From: Caballeronia novacaledonica
GTDB taxonomy: Bacteria > Pseudomonadota > Gammaproteobacteria > Burkholderiales > Burkholderiaceae
Length of the DNA stretch: 52,688 bases
Direction: 5' to 3'
Assembly (NCBI RefSeq): GCF_900258035.1
Contig: NZ_OGTP01000034.1
Span: forward strand, 1 to 52,688
Below, one piece after another: positions 17,218 to 25,400 of this stretch (position 1 is the first letter of the stretch; the number at the start of each line of letters is the position of its first letter). The position numbers and the translations under genes were made by a program. The notes under the pieces are model-generated. The model saw only the letters and a program-made list of their open reading frames with translations. It was not told where the DNA came from and made no database searches.

Positions 17218-17414
17218 CCTTTCCCGGCGTCACTTCACCGTCACATCGACAAGGGCGTGGCATCGTTTTACGCGATCCGCGTCGGCTGATTTCGCGGATC
17301 GCCGTCTTCTGAGTCAAGTCTTGCTATTTGGCGAAACGTTTGCGCGCCGCTATCAAGTCGCGCGCACGCGCGCCGTCAACTCGGATATCGCCATGACTCA
17401 ATCAGGAGATGCCA

Positions 17415-17801
17415 GTGAAGGGGGCAGCGTCACTTTTTTTCGCCATTGCCGTCGCCATCGCCGTGACCGGCTGCGCGCCGATGCCGGTGGCCAGCACGGC
17501 TCCGACCGACAAGCCGGCGGCGAGCGCCGAAATCATCCGCTTCGAAATTCCCGCCGACGCGCTCGGCGCGCGCGATGCGCAACTCACCGCGATCCTGGCG
17601 AAAGCCGGTGCGCTCGCGGCCGCGCAGAAGCAGCCGACGACCATCCTCGTCACCGCCCTCGCGCAGGACTTCCCGTATCTCAACCAGGCGATCTGGAAAG
17701 GCGTGCCCGCCCGGCACACGGTCAAGCTCAGTCTGGAAAACCTGACCGCCGGCGCGCGACAGCCGTATAGCGTGTCCATCAAGCCGTCGCAGGGAGGTTG
17801 A
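17415..17801 (+). CDS. Exported lipoprotein, unknown function
   Basis: 128 residues from the GTG at 17415. An ATG at 17409 is in frame but lies directly on top of the AGGAG at 17404-17408, whereas the GTG is 6 nt from it, so the GTG is preferred. The signal peptide is MKGAASLFFAIAVAIAVTGC, with a lipobox ending at Cys20. The mature part (about 108 residues) has a compact alpha/beta look and no motif I know. It is the first gene of a three-gene exported-protein unit; 4 nt separate it from the next gene. Confidence 0.72.
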   Translation: MKGAASLFFAIAVAIAVTGCAPMPVASTAPTDKPAASAEIIRFEIPADALGARDAQLTAILAKAGALAAAQKQPTTILVTALAQDFPYLNQAIWKGVPARHTVKLSLENLTAGARQPYSVSIKPSQGG

Positions 17802-17805
17802 CGCG

Positions 17806-18147
17806 ATGCGCCGAATCGTCATCCTCGCATCCGCAACGCTGATTTCAGCGAGCGCCCTCGCCGGTCCGCTCGACGTGAGCGCGCCCGCCTCCGTGCAAAC
17901 GCTCGCGGCGCTCGGACCCGCCCTCCAGAAGGTCTACCCGCCCTTGCCGACACTCGCGATGCTGCCGCCCGCCGCCGTCGACGAAGAAGATCCGCCCGCC
18001 AGATCCGCGAGCAAAAAAGGCAAGAAAACGCGCCGCGTCGTCGATTGCAAATGCAACGGTCCGGAACCGCGTCTCGTGGTGTCGGATGAATCGCGGACGT
18101 ACATGAAGGACGTCGAGCATCGCATCGACGTCGCGCTCGCGCCGTAA
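17806..18147 (+). CDS. Secreted protein with a Cys-Lys-Cys motif, unknown function
   Basis: 113 residues. The N-terminus MRRIVILASATLISASALAG looks like a Sec signal cleaved after ALA. The middle is proline-rich (PPLPTLAMLPPAAVDEEDPP), followed by a basic stretch RSASKKGKKTRR and then VVDCKCNGPEPRLVVSDES. Two closely spaced cysteines could form a disulfide or bind a ligand. It lies between a lipoprotein gene and a lytic transglycosylase gene, so a role in the cell envelope is likely. No family recognised. Confidence 0.65.
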   Translation: MRRIVILASATLISASALAGPLDVSAPASVQTLAALGPALQKVYPPLPTLAMLPPAAVDEEDPPARSASKKGKKTRRVVDCKCNGPEPRLVVSDESRTYMKDVEHRIDVALAP

Positions 18148-18165
18148 TCGAAGGAGCCACGCAAC

Positions 18166-18627
18166 ATGTTCCGTCCCATTTACGCCGCACTCTGCGCCTG
18201 CGTGTTGCTCGGCGCATCGCTCGCGCCGGGCGCCGCTCGCGCCGACGATTGCTTCGAGCAGGCCGCCGCCTATCAGGGCGTCAATCCGCTCGTGCTGCGC
18301 GCGGTCGCCTGGCGCGAATCGAAAGGCGATGCCGCCGCGCTCAACCGCAACGCCAATGGCTCGATCGATATCGGCCAGTTGCAGATCAACTCGATCCACT
18401 TTCCCGATCTGGCGCGCCAGGGTATTCCGCATCGCGCGCTCGCCGATCCGTGCGTCAACGTGTTCGTCGCCGCGTGGCTGCTGAAGCAGAAGATGATGAA
18501 GTACGGCAACACGTGGCGCGCGATCGGCGCCTATCACTCGGAGTCGCCGAAACATCGCGACGCCTACGCCCGCAGCATCCAGCAAATCCTCGTCAGTTGG
18601 GGCGAACTGCAGCCGGCGATGCGCTGA
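18166..18627 (+). CDS. Lytic transglycosylase, SLT domain (IagB/VirB1-like)
   Basis: 153 residues with a signal peptide (about 1-26, ending GAARA). The SLT domain starts CFEQAAAYQGVNPLVLRAVAWRES, with the catalytic Glu51 in AWRESKG. It continues NANGSIDIGQLQINSIHF, the typical sequence of small specialised transglycosylases that open peptidoglycan for secretion systems or pili. It ends the three-gene unit. The last 35 nt overlap the convergent monooxygenase gene. No secretion-apparatus genes are nearby, so its machine is unknown. Confidence 0.88.
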   Translation: MFRPIYAALCACVLLGASLAPGAARADDCFEQAAAYQGVNPLVLRAVAWRESKGDAAALNRNANGSIDIGQLQINSIHFPDLARQGIPHRALADPCVNVFVAAWLLKQKMMKYGNTWRAIGAYHSESPKHRDAYARSIQQILVSWGELQPAMR

Positions 18628-18937
18628 CGTAGCTTCGAAGCGGCGTCAGAAACTCGATCGTCCGCTCGCGCGCGAGCAATCGCGGCAGCACGGCCTCATA
18701 CATCTGCCGATACGGCCGGCCCAGATGATGCGCACGGAAATGCTCGGCCGAGCACGCCCACGTTTCATACAGCACGAGCGTGTCCGGATCGTCCGCCGCG
18801 CGATGCAGATACGTGTTGATGAAATCCGGCTCTTCCGACATGCGCTCCAGCACTTCGAGAAGGCGCGTTTCGAGTTCTTCCCGATGCTCCGGCTTGCCCG
18901 GCAGATGCACGACAAACGACGTGATGTCGTCACTCAT
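18593..18937 (-). CDS. Antibiotic biosynthesis monooxygenase (ABM) domain protein
   Basis: 114 residues. The fold is a small ferredoxin-like ABM domain: FVVHLPGKPEHREELETRLLEVL, then DFINTYLHRAADDPDTLVLYETW, then EHFRAHHLGRPYRQM. Members such as YgiN act as quinol monooxygenases without cofactor, but many have no known substrate. The C-terminal 11 codons overlap the 3' end of the transglycosylase gene on the other strand. The SDR gene follows 50 nt downstream and is probably cotranscribed. Confidence 0.85.
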   Translation of the reverse strand: MSDDITSFVVHLPGKPEHREELETRLLEVLERMSEEPDFINTYLHRAADDPDTLVLYETWACSAEHFRAHHLGRPYRQMYEAVLPRLLARERTIEFLTPLRSYVSASPAAVRPN

Positions 18938-18954
18938 GATGAACTCCTCGCGGT

Positions 18955-18980
18955 GCGCGGACCGCGCGTGCGGTCCGCGC
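18955..18980 (-). other. Strong GC hairpin between ABM and SDR genes
   Basis: A perfect 11-bp stem, GCGCGGACCGC with GCGGTCCGCGC, encloses the tetraloop GCGT. It fills the short gap between the SDR stop and the ABM start. There is no T-run, so it may be an mRNA stability or processing element, or a weak terminator. Confidence 0.5.
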
Positions 18981-18987
18981 GGATGAC

Positions 18988-19725
18988 TTAGAGTTGGCTC
19001 ATGCCGCCGTCGATCACGATCTCCGTGCCGACGATGAAGCCCGATTCCGGCGACGCCAGATGCAGCACCGTCGCCGCGACTTCGCTCGACTTGCCGAAGC
19101 GCCCGAGCGGAATCTGGCTCTGGAGTTGCGCGGCGGCTTCGTCGACGAGACCGAGCTTGCCGTGCAGCGGCGTCGAAACCGGGCCGGGACTCACGACATT
19201 CACGCGCGCGCCGCGCGGCAGCAATTCCGCCGACAGGGTTTTCGCGAGCGACACGAGCGCCGCCTTGCTCGCCGCATACACCGACGACATCGGCATGCCG
19301 ATATGCGCGTTGATCGAGCCGTTCAGCACGATCGACGCACCTTCGTTCAGCAGCGGCACCAGCGATTGAATCTGGAAGTACGGCCCTTTCACGTTGATCG
19401 CGAAGGTTTCGTCCCAGGCTTTTTCGTCGATGTCGGTGAACGGCGCGAACGTGCCGACGCCCGCGTTGATGAAAATCGCGTCGAGGCGGATGTTCGCATC
19501 GACGAGCGCCTGGGCGAGCTCACGCGCGGCGCCGACCGTGCCAGCCACATTGCGAATGGCGATGGCGTTCGCGCCGAGCGACTCGCGCGCCGTGGCGAGT
19601 GCGCTTTCGTCGCGACCCGTGATGACGACCCGCGCGCCTTCCGCCGCAAATGCCTGCGCCGCCGCGAGACCGATGCCGCTGTTGCCGCCGGTAACCAGAA
19701 CTGTCTTGCCTTCGAAGCGATTCAT
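18988..19725 (-). CDS. SDR-family oxidoreductase
   Basis: 245 residues, a classical short-chain dehydrogenase. The cofactor motif is TGGNSGIG near the N-terminus, with GRDES after strand 2, which favours NADP(H). The active site shows NGSINAHIG with the catalytic Ser, then YAASKAAL with Tyr and Lys. The C-terminus ends EIVIDGGMSQL. Substrate unknown. It lies upstream of the ABM monooxygenase on the same strand and diverges from the methyltransferase gene, so it may act on a quinone or aromatic compound; that is only a context guess. Confidence 0.92.
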   Translation of the reverse strand: MNRFEGKTVLVTGGNSGIGLAAAQAFAAEGARVVITGRDESALATARESLGANAIAIRNVAGTVGAARELAQALVDANIRLDAIFINAGVGTFAPFTDIDEKAWDETFAINVKGPYFQIQSLVPLLNEGASIVLNGSINAHIGMPMSSVYAASKAALVSLAKTLSAELLPRGARVNVVSPGPVSTPLHGKLGLVDEAAAQLQSQIPLGRFGKSSEVAATVLHLASPESGFIVGTEIVIDGGMSQL

Positions 19726-19935
19726 GACGTTCTCCTTGAACGTTGATCAGTGTGAAGCCATTATGGGCGGGACTTCGGCCGCTGCCGTACGACAGGATTG
19801 GCGCACACGTTCGAGATTTTCGAACATGTTTCGACTGCGTGTTGCGGGCCACATATTTCCTTGAAGCGGGCGCGAACGGCTCCTAGAGTTACGCAGACCT
19901 TTCCAGTCTGCTTACGCGCTTCAGGGAGCCACATC

Positions 19936-20967
<1,032 letters not shown>

Positions 20968-20998
20968 ATCCGCCGCGGACCGCGCGCGCGAGGCTGCG

Positions 20999-21202
20999 TC
21001 AGCGGTCGTTCGACATCCCTTTCAGGCGATCGTTGCCGGCGTCGCGGGCTGCATCGGCGGTAGCGAAATTTTCTTCGGAGACGAGCGCGCGCTTGATCGC
21101 GCGCGCCGAAAAATCGACCAGCGCGATGACCCACACGAAACCGCCCGCCTGTTCCGCGGTCTGCACGAATGCGCGCAGATCGCCTTCATTCGACGATGCC
21201 AT
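20999..21202 (-). CDS. Small protein, unknown
   Basis: 67 residues from the ATG at 21202 (MASSNEGDLRAFVQTAEQ), chosen because GGAGGT lies a few nt upstream; the frame is open to 21259. One moderately hydrophobic stretch (GGFVWVIALVDFSARAIKRAL) is followed by ATADAARDAGNDRLKGM. Members of similar small Burkholderia proteins have no assigned role that I know. The convincing ribosome site is the main evidence that it is real. Confidence 0.6.
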   Translation of the reverse strand: MASSNEGDLRAFVQTAEQAGGFVWVIALVDFSARAIKRALVSEENFATADAARDAGNDRLKGMSNDR

Positions 21203-21316
21203 ACCGACCTCCACGTTCAAGTTGATGCGCCCTGCCGGCGTCACGATTTGCGTGAGCACCGGCGATGCGATGCGTCGGCTGAACGGGCGCTAACGGGCGG
21301 CAGCCGGCCGCCGTGA

Positions 21317-21709
21317 TCAGGCTTCGAAATCGAGACCGCCGAAGAGCACCGAAGGCTGCGCCTGCGAACGCGTCGCGAGATCGACGTCGCGCGCGCCCTG
21401 CCAGGCGTCGAGCTTGGCGGCCATCGCGTCGAGGTAACGCAGGAATCGGGCCTCGCCGCCCACGCTCATCAGACGCTCAATCTCTTCGTCGTCCCAGGTC
21501 AGAAATACATTCAGCGGATAAGGATAGACGTGCTGATGTTCATCGCCCTCCTGGTGCGCATCGGCGCTCACATGCAGACGCGTCGGCACGGCCGCGCTTT
21601 CGTAGGAAAGAATTTCGACGCGCACGCCGCGCCCGAGAAACCGCATCGTGCGTTCGGCGATGCGCGGCATGAATTCGGTCTCGAATCGCAGCGTCTGTTC
21701 CGGATTCAA
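21317..21709 (-). CDS. Conserved-looking hypothetical protein
   Basis: 130 residues from a TTG at 21709, about 8 nt after GGAG; no ATG gives a full-length alternative. The sequence is mixed alpha/beta with ERTMRFLGRGVRVEILSYES and VYPYPLNVFLTWDDEEIERL. A histidine-acidic loop (DAHQEGDEHQHVYP) could bind metal. No signal peptide. No family recognised. It lies 33 nt downstream of the next minus-strand gene, so they may be cotranscribed. Confidence 0.65.
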   Translation of the reverse strand: MNPEQTLRFETEFMPRIAERTMRFLGRGVRVEILSYESAAVPTRLHVSADAHQEGDEHQHVYPYPLNVFLTWDDEEIERLMSVGGEARFLRYLDAMAAKLDAWQGARDVDLATRSQAQPSVLFGGLDFEA

Positions 21710-21742
21710 TGCTCGTCTCCGGGAGCGCCCTGTTGCGACGTG

Positions 21743-22045
21743 TCAGACGGGCGGAAGGTCTTCGAGCGATTTCTCGATCTGCCCGTCCTGCACGCGCGCC
21801 TCGATGCCGATATGACCATTCGTATAAGGCAGCGCGCTGACTTTCGGGCCGAGAAAGGCGCGGCCGCCGAGCGTGAAGAGCGTGCGGACTTCCTTGCCGC
21901 TTTTGAGGGCGTCCACGACTTGCTGGACGTCCACGATGGTCGTGGGCGCGGCCCAGTCGTTCGTGGCCGGATCGAAATTGCCCCAGCGCACGCTGCTCAC
22001 GCGGTCGTTGACCCAGCGCACACCGTCGATCGCCAAAGTGGTCAT
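21743..22045 (-). CDS. Hypothetical protein, possibly DUF3892-like
   Basis: 100 residues with GGAGG ahead of the ATG. The pattern VRWGNFDPATNDW, then VVDALKSGKEVRTLFTLGG, then a C-terminal valine-rich strand recalls DUF3892, small proteins of unknown function. The likeness is to overall layout only, and I am not sure of it. No export signal. Confidence 0.62.
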   Translation of the reverse strand: MTTLAIDGVRWVNDRVSSVRWGNFDPATNDWAAPTTIVDVQQVVDALKSGKEVRTLFTLGGRAFLGPKVSALPYTNGHIGIEARVQDGQIEKSLEDLPPV

Positions 22046-22156
22046 GTCTGCCTCCAGTGCCGTCGTTGGGGGTGGTTTGGAAATCCTAGCATGGTGACGC
22101 GAAGCAGGTGAACGTTTGCGCGATGCGAATCGGGCGGACCGGGCGACCTCGCCGGA

Positions 22157-22582
22157 TCAGCCCGGCTCGCTGCCGGCCATGAACGCACGCATGAAGACGA
22201 GCGCGCCCCAGCCCCAGATCGCGTTGGCGATGAAGTTTGGCGTGAGACGCGACAGCATGTTGCCGCTCGGCCAGATGCCGCGCGCCGGATCGATGACGAA
22301 CACGCCGACCGCCGTCAACACGATGCCGCCGAAGACGAGCGCGCCGATCCACGGTGCGCTGCGGTCGGGCGCGACGCGCAGAAGCCACACCATCAGCACG
22401 GCGAAGATGGAACTCCATAGCGCATTCGCGATGAATTCGGGGATGCCGAGCGGAAGAAACGGTGCGATGGAGAAGCCGGCCGGATCGATGAGACCCGCTG
22501 TATGCAGCAGCGCCAAGGTCGATTCGCGGAAAAAGAGTGCGGCAAGAAAACCGGAAACTAACGGCAGTATGACTTTTTGCAT
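22157..22582 (-). CDS. Four-helix integral membrane protein, unknown
   Basis: 141 residues from the ATG at 22582 (MQKVILPLVSGFLAALFF). The frame extends to 22642 but the extra codons look non-coding. Four hydrophobic segments are visible: about 3-18, 47-65, 78-98 and 113-133. Two similar PxFIANAxW motifs (PEFIANALWSS and PNFIANAIWGW) sit before the second and fourth helices, which suggests an internal duplication. Function unknown. Confidence 0.7.
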   Translation of the reverse strand: MQKVILPLVSGFLAALFFRESTLALLHTAGLIDPAGFSIAPFLPLGIPEFIANALWSSIFAVLMVWLLRVAPDRSAPWIGALVFGGIVLTAVGVFVIDPARGIWPSGNMLSRLTPNFIANAIWGWGALVFMRAFMAGSEPG

Positions 22583-22681
22583 TGGCTGGACCGCCTGGAG
22601 CCGGAGGGCGCGGTTCTCTCCGATTGTCGTGACGAGCGCCATTATAGTGGCGTCGCGCGGGCTTCCAGGCCGGGTCCGGAG

Positions 22682-22927
22682 CTATTTTGCGATGGCGTCG
22701 CTCGCCGGATCGTGATGCAGCATGCGATCGCTGTTTTGCGGTGGATTCGGACGCTTGACCGGCATGTTGTCGGGGTTGTCGGGACGCGTGGCGCTCGCGG
22801 ATGGCGAGCCGGGTGCGCTCGGCGGCTTGACCATCGAGGCGTTTTCGTCGGGGCGCGCGGTCTGGGCGTGGGCCGCGAATGTCGTGACGAGCAGAAGCGC
22901 GGCTGTCGCGAGGTGATGGCGGGTCAT
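22682..22927 (-). CDS. Small secreted Pro/Asp-rich protein
   Basis: 81 residues. The signal peptide MTRHHLATAALLLVTTFAAHA is followed by about 60 residues dominated by Pro, Ser, Asp and Asn, probably disordered (SAPGSPSASATRPDNPDN). GGAGAG lies upstream of the ATG. The family is unknown. It marks the edge of recognisable core genes before the decayed zone that begins near 23150. Confidence 0.65.
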   Translation of the reverse strand: MTRHHLATAALLLVTTFAAHAQTARPDENASMVKPPSAPGSPSASATRPDNPDNMPVKRPNPPQNSDRMLHHDPASDAIAK

Positions 22928-23151
22928 GATCGCTCTCCGCAGAGGGGAGAACTTCGTTGTGCATCAGGCGTGCCCGAGGTGCGGCCTGCGCAAATCGAAG
23001 ACGGATTATCGCGGCCTGATTGACCCGCTGGCCGTTTCTACACGACTCTCGAAAGACGCATTACCGAAGTTCGGAACCAAAACGGACGCCCTGCAACGGT
23101 AGCAACTGGTTGGCCGGATGGTTCGCTGCTCTTCGCCGGCTTGAAAATCCG

Positions 23152-23546
23152 ATGATGAAAGCGTATCTGATTGGTCTGCTGGTGGTCGCGCGCACCAGTC
23201 GCAACGGCAACTCATTTGTAACAGTAGCGTGCTGGTAGCGCTGGCCGATGGCGCGGCGCTTTACATGTCGGGCTGCGAATTCGGCGGACCGGCGCCGCAT
23301 GCCTTGCTGGCGCTCGTCAAGGGCGATTCGGTCGCACTGGCGGGGCCGCTCGCAATTGGCGTCTATCAACCCGACGACGTCGCCCCGCCGCGCCCGAGCA
23401 TCGCCGTAACGATACAGGCGGTCCTATAGACTTACGACGTGCAGCGCCGTCGCAAGGCAAGCCGCGCGGCCGGCAGGTCGGAACCCACCGAGCGCCCGAG
23501 CGCAACCGCACGTGAGGCGTTCGAGGACGACGGCCTTGCCCTCTGA
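23152..23546 (+). pseudogene. Broken single-stranded-DNA-binding-like protein gene
   Basis: Joined across frames, the translation reads like a small SSB/OB-fold protein. MKAYLIGLLVVA and RNGNSFVTVACW come first (frame ending with TAG at 23238). ALLALVKGDSVALAGPL and then TYDVQRRRKASRAAGRSEP follow in another frame. Similar Burkholderia SSB-like proteins continue through GDxVALxG into VLSxYDVxRRR. Here there is a frameshift near 23230 and an in-frame TAG at 23427-23429, where the second copy at 25226 reads Ser-Pro. It looks inactive. The family call is from pattern memory. Confidence 0.6.
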
Positions 23547-23575
23547 AACCGACCAGGCGGCGCAACGTCGGTGCA
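23417..23575 (+). repeat. Direct repeat copy A flanking the Tae4 module
   Basis: About 160 bp, roughly 80-85% identical by eye to 25241-25400 in the same orientation, with a 30-bp perfect run at 23433-23462. It covers the 3' end of the SSB-like pseudogene and a little beyond. The three-gene effector module lies between the two copies. Confidence 0.8.
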
Positions 23576-23602
23576 GCACCGCGCCGAATGCGGTCCACCC
23601 CG

Positions 23603-23824
23603 CTACTTTCGGTTCCGTCGTTGACGCCATATGAGAACAATGCCAGCGAACAGGAACGTAAAAGCTCCGCCCAAAGCTCCGCGAAATGCCGTCGCCAAGG
23701 CACGTCCACCGCACTCGTCGCCGCACGGGATATTCGCGTCGGGCAAGACCAAATATAGGCTCGCAAATCCTGCGATGAGCGCGCCGGAAACAAACAGCCC
23801 GACGTACAGAAGCGCGCTCTTCAC
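23603..23824 (-). CDS. Two-helix membrane protein, candidate immunity protein of the Tae4 module
   Basis: 73 residues from a GTG at 23824, with GGGAGG just upstream. The GTG overlaps the amidase stop in a GTGA configuration, so translation is coupled. Hydrophobic segments span about 4-27 and 46-66. The basic tail RQRRNRK implies both ends in the cytoplasm and a short periplasmic loop with Cys34 and Cys38 in PCGDECGG. A peptidoglycan amidase normally has an immunity partner, and position points here. Classical Tai4 proteins are larger and soluble in the periplasm, so this would be atypical. A holin-like role is an alternative. Confidence 0.68.
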   Translation of the reverse strand: MKSALLYVGLFVSGALIAGFASLYLVLPDANIPCGDECGGRALATAFRGALGGAFTFLFAGIVLIWRQRRNRK

Positions 23825-24429
23825 TTAACCTCCCAAAAGAGAATCGACTTTGCCTGCGACAGGTCGGAATAGAAATTTTCGGGGCCAATGCCGATGGTGG
23901 AGAGGGGGTTCCACACACGCGAAATGCCTAAACTGAATCGCAGGGTCGTCTCGGTGCTCGGTGTAAGGCGTTCACCATTCCATAGGTCGATGTGGTCGCC
24001 GCTGGGTTGCCTCTCTTTTAGCGAGCGCCGCCAGTAGCTACCAAAGAAAGCTACGCCGGTACGTCCTTTGATTTTGTCCTTCCAGTCGCTGCCCGTGATC
24101 GTTTCCGGCTTCGGACACCCGGCGAACGGCTGTAAGTGAAGCCATTGTGCGACCTCTTTTGCACGAAGCATATGGCTTCGCGGATGCCCGTGAAACCAAC
24201 ACGTTTCACCTTTGAAAGACTTATTCGTAATGCCAACACCTGCGAGGCATGTTCCAAACCTGATTGCACATTCGTCTTCGAATGCAGCCTTGCCCGTCGC
24301 TGGATCGATGCAAGGTGCAGACTCGGGATATGCTGCCCACAGTTCCTGAAACGTCACGACTCGCAATTGCACGACCTTCACTGAATTCGGGGTCGAGTTG
24401 GTACGCACTACAGTGGGTTTATTCGGCAT
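23821..24429 (-). CDS. tae4: Tae4-family type VI secretion amidase effector
   Basis: 202 residues. Tae4 enzymes are NlpC/P60-like amidases that cut the D-Glu to mDAP bond of peptidoglycan in rival cells. Seen here: FQELWAAYPESAPC, then DECAIRFGTCLAGVG with the presumed nucleophile Cys54, then HMLRAKEVAQWL, and GDHIDLWNGERLT with the catalytic His146. The third catalytic residue cannot be assigned by eye. The N-terminal 25 residues are extra. It lies 3 nt after the PAAR gene and overlaps the small membrane gene by 4 nt. Base composition is visibly more A+T-rich than the core. No type VI structural genes are in the window. Confidence 0.85.
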   Translation of the reverse strand: MPNKPTVVRTNSTPNSVKVVQLRVVTFQELWAAYPESAPCIDPATGKAAFEDECAIRFGTCLAGVGITNKSFKGETCWFHGHPRSHMLRAKEVAQWLHLQPFAGCPKPETITGSDWKDKIKGRTGVAFFGSYWRRSLKERQPSGDHIDLWNGERLTPSTETTLRFSLGISRVWNPLSTIGIGPENFYSDLSQAKSILFWEVK

Positions 24430-24432
24430 CGT

Positions 24433-24969
24433 TCAATTCCCGTCGGCTTTGACAAGGGCGTCGTCGCCCCAATACACGGTGTAGTTGTCGGCACTTTCGC
24501 CTGAGATAATGCGCGGCAGCGCCCCGCCAGAGTCGATGCGGCCCGAGGTCGTGCGACCGTCCGCCATTTCGATGAAATACGGGTAGCCGTGAGATACACC
24601 TGCGGCGCGTACCTGCTCGTCGTAGACATCGCCAGCATTCGCATGACGAGACGTGAACTCCGAACGCGTTCCGTAGCCATACTCCTGTCGTTGTGTAGAT
24701 ACCCCTTCAAAGACGATTCCTGAAAAGCTCGCTCCCACTCGGTTCTTGCCGCATGGACATTCGACGCTGTCACCTTCCATGACCATAGCGCGCCCATTGA
24801 CTATCGCGCCGTGTCGCGATCCTCGGATTGAATACTTGCCCGGACATTCACCGCAAGTTGCATCATCACCATCGAGAGCAACATTCCTTCCGTCGGCGGG
24901 AAAACCAGACCCGAAAACCCGGCCTCCGGTTGTCGTAGAATCGCCGTCTCGTACCGCTGCGTTAAACAT
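24433..24969 (-). CDS. PAAR-domain type VI spike protein with a C-terminal extension
   Basis: 178 residues. The PAAR repeat region (about 5-90) shows GDSTTTGGRVFGSG, VALDGDDATCGECPG, GAIVNGRAMVMEGDSVECPCG and a final GASFSG. Cysteines at 39, 42, 71 and 73 could join the metal site. PAAR proteins cap the VgrG spike and carry effectors. The tail from about 115 (VYDEQVRAAGVSHGYPYFIEM, then GRTTSGRIDSGG, ending YWGDDALVK) resembles transthyretin-like extensions of PAAR adaptors; that reading is less certain. AGGAG precedes the ATG. It is the first gene of the amidase module. Confidence 0.85.
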   Translation of the reverse strand: MFNAAVRDGDSTTTGGRVFGSGFPADGRNVALDGDDATCGECPGKYSIRGSRHGAIVNGRAMVMEGDSVECPCGKNRVGASFSGIVFEGVSTQRQEYGYGTRSEFTSRHANAGDVYDEQVRAAGVSHGYPYFIEMADGRTTSGRIDSGGALPRIISGESADNYTVYWGDDALVKADGN

Positions 24970-25225
24970 TGAATCTCCTTGCTTCGCTGACGTTCAACAT
25001 TGCGTCGTGTCCTTCTGACCGCTGTATCACGACGAGCGAAACGTAAAGGGGATTTTTTTCAAGAGGTATGCGGAGAAACGTTTAGGTCGAAAGAACACCG
25101 ATAAACGACCAGAATTCCAAATGAGGACTTCGCTAAATTGAGTCTGCGGAATTGGGGTGTTTGTTTGTAGCACTCACGTTTTGTCAATTGGCAGGAGCGA
25201 ACCGCACGACGCGCGCGGGCGGCGC
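24970..25225. other. Upstream region of the PAAR-amidase module, no gene seen
   Basis: A 256-nt A+T-richer stretch that should contain the module promoter on the minus strand. A run GGGGATTTTTTT lies at 25046-25057. I see no convincing -35/-10 pair, repeat or RNA. Base composition contrasts with the GC-rich core on both sides. Confidence 0.4.
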
Positions 25226-25378
25226 ATGAAACTGACTTTGCTTGCGGTCCTATCGCCCTACGACGTGCAGCGCCGTCGCAAGGCAAGCGGCGGCGCCCGC
25301 AGGTCGGAACCCGCCAAGCGTCCGAGCGCAAGCGCGCCCGCACGTGAAGCGTTGGAGGACGACGACCTTGCCTTCTGA
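25226..25378 (+). pseudogene. C-terminal remnant of a second SSB-like gene
   Basis: Fifty codons from the ATG at 25226, MKLTLLAVLSPYDVQRRRKA onward, ending EALEDDDLAF. It corresponds to the tail of the gene broken at 23152-23546, including VLSPYDVQRRR. The OB-fold body upstream is absent. No ribosome site precedes the ATG. I read it as a 5'-truncated remnant left where the effector module joined the chromosome; a small functional protein cannot be excluded. Confidence 0.55.
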
Positions 25379-25400
25379 CTCCACCGGGCCGCCCAACGTC
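25241..25400 (+). repeat. Direct repeat copy B flanking the Tae4 module
   Basis: Second copy of the imperfect repeat of about 160 bp, same orientation as 23417-23575. It shares the perfect 30-bp run at 25259-25288 and continues past the TGA at 25376-25378 into CAACGTCG, as copy A does. Confidence 0.8.
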
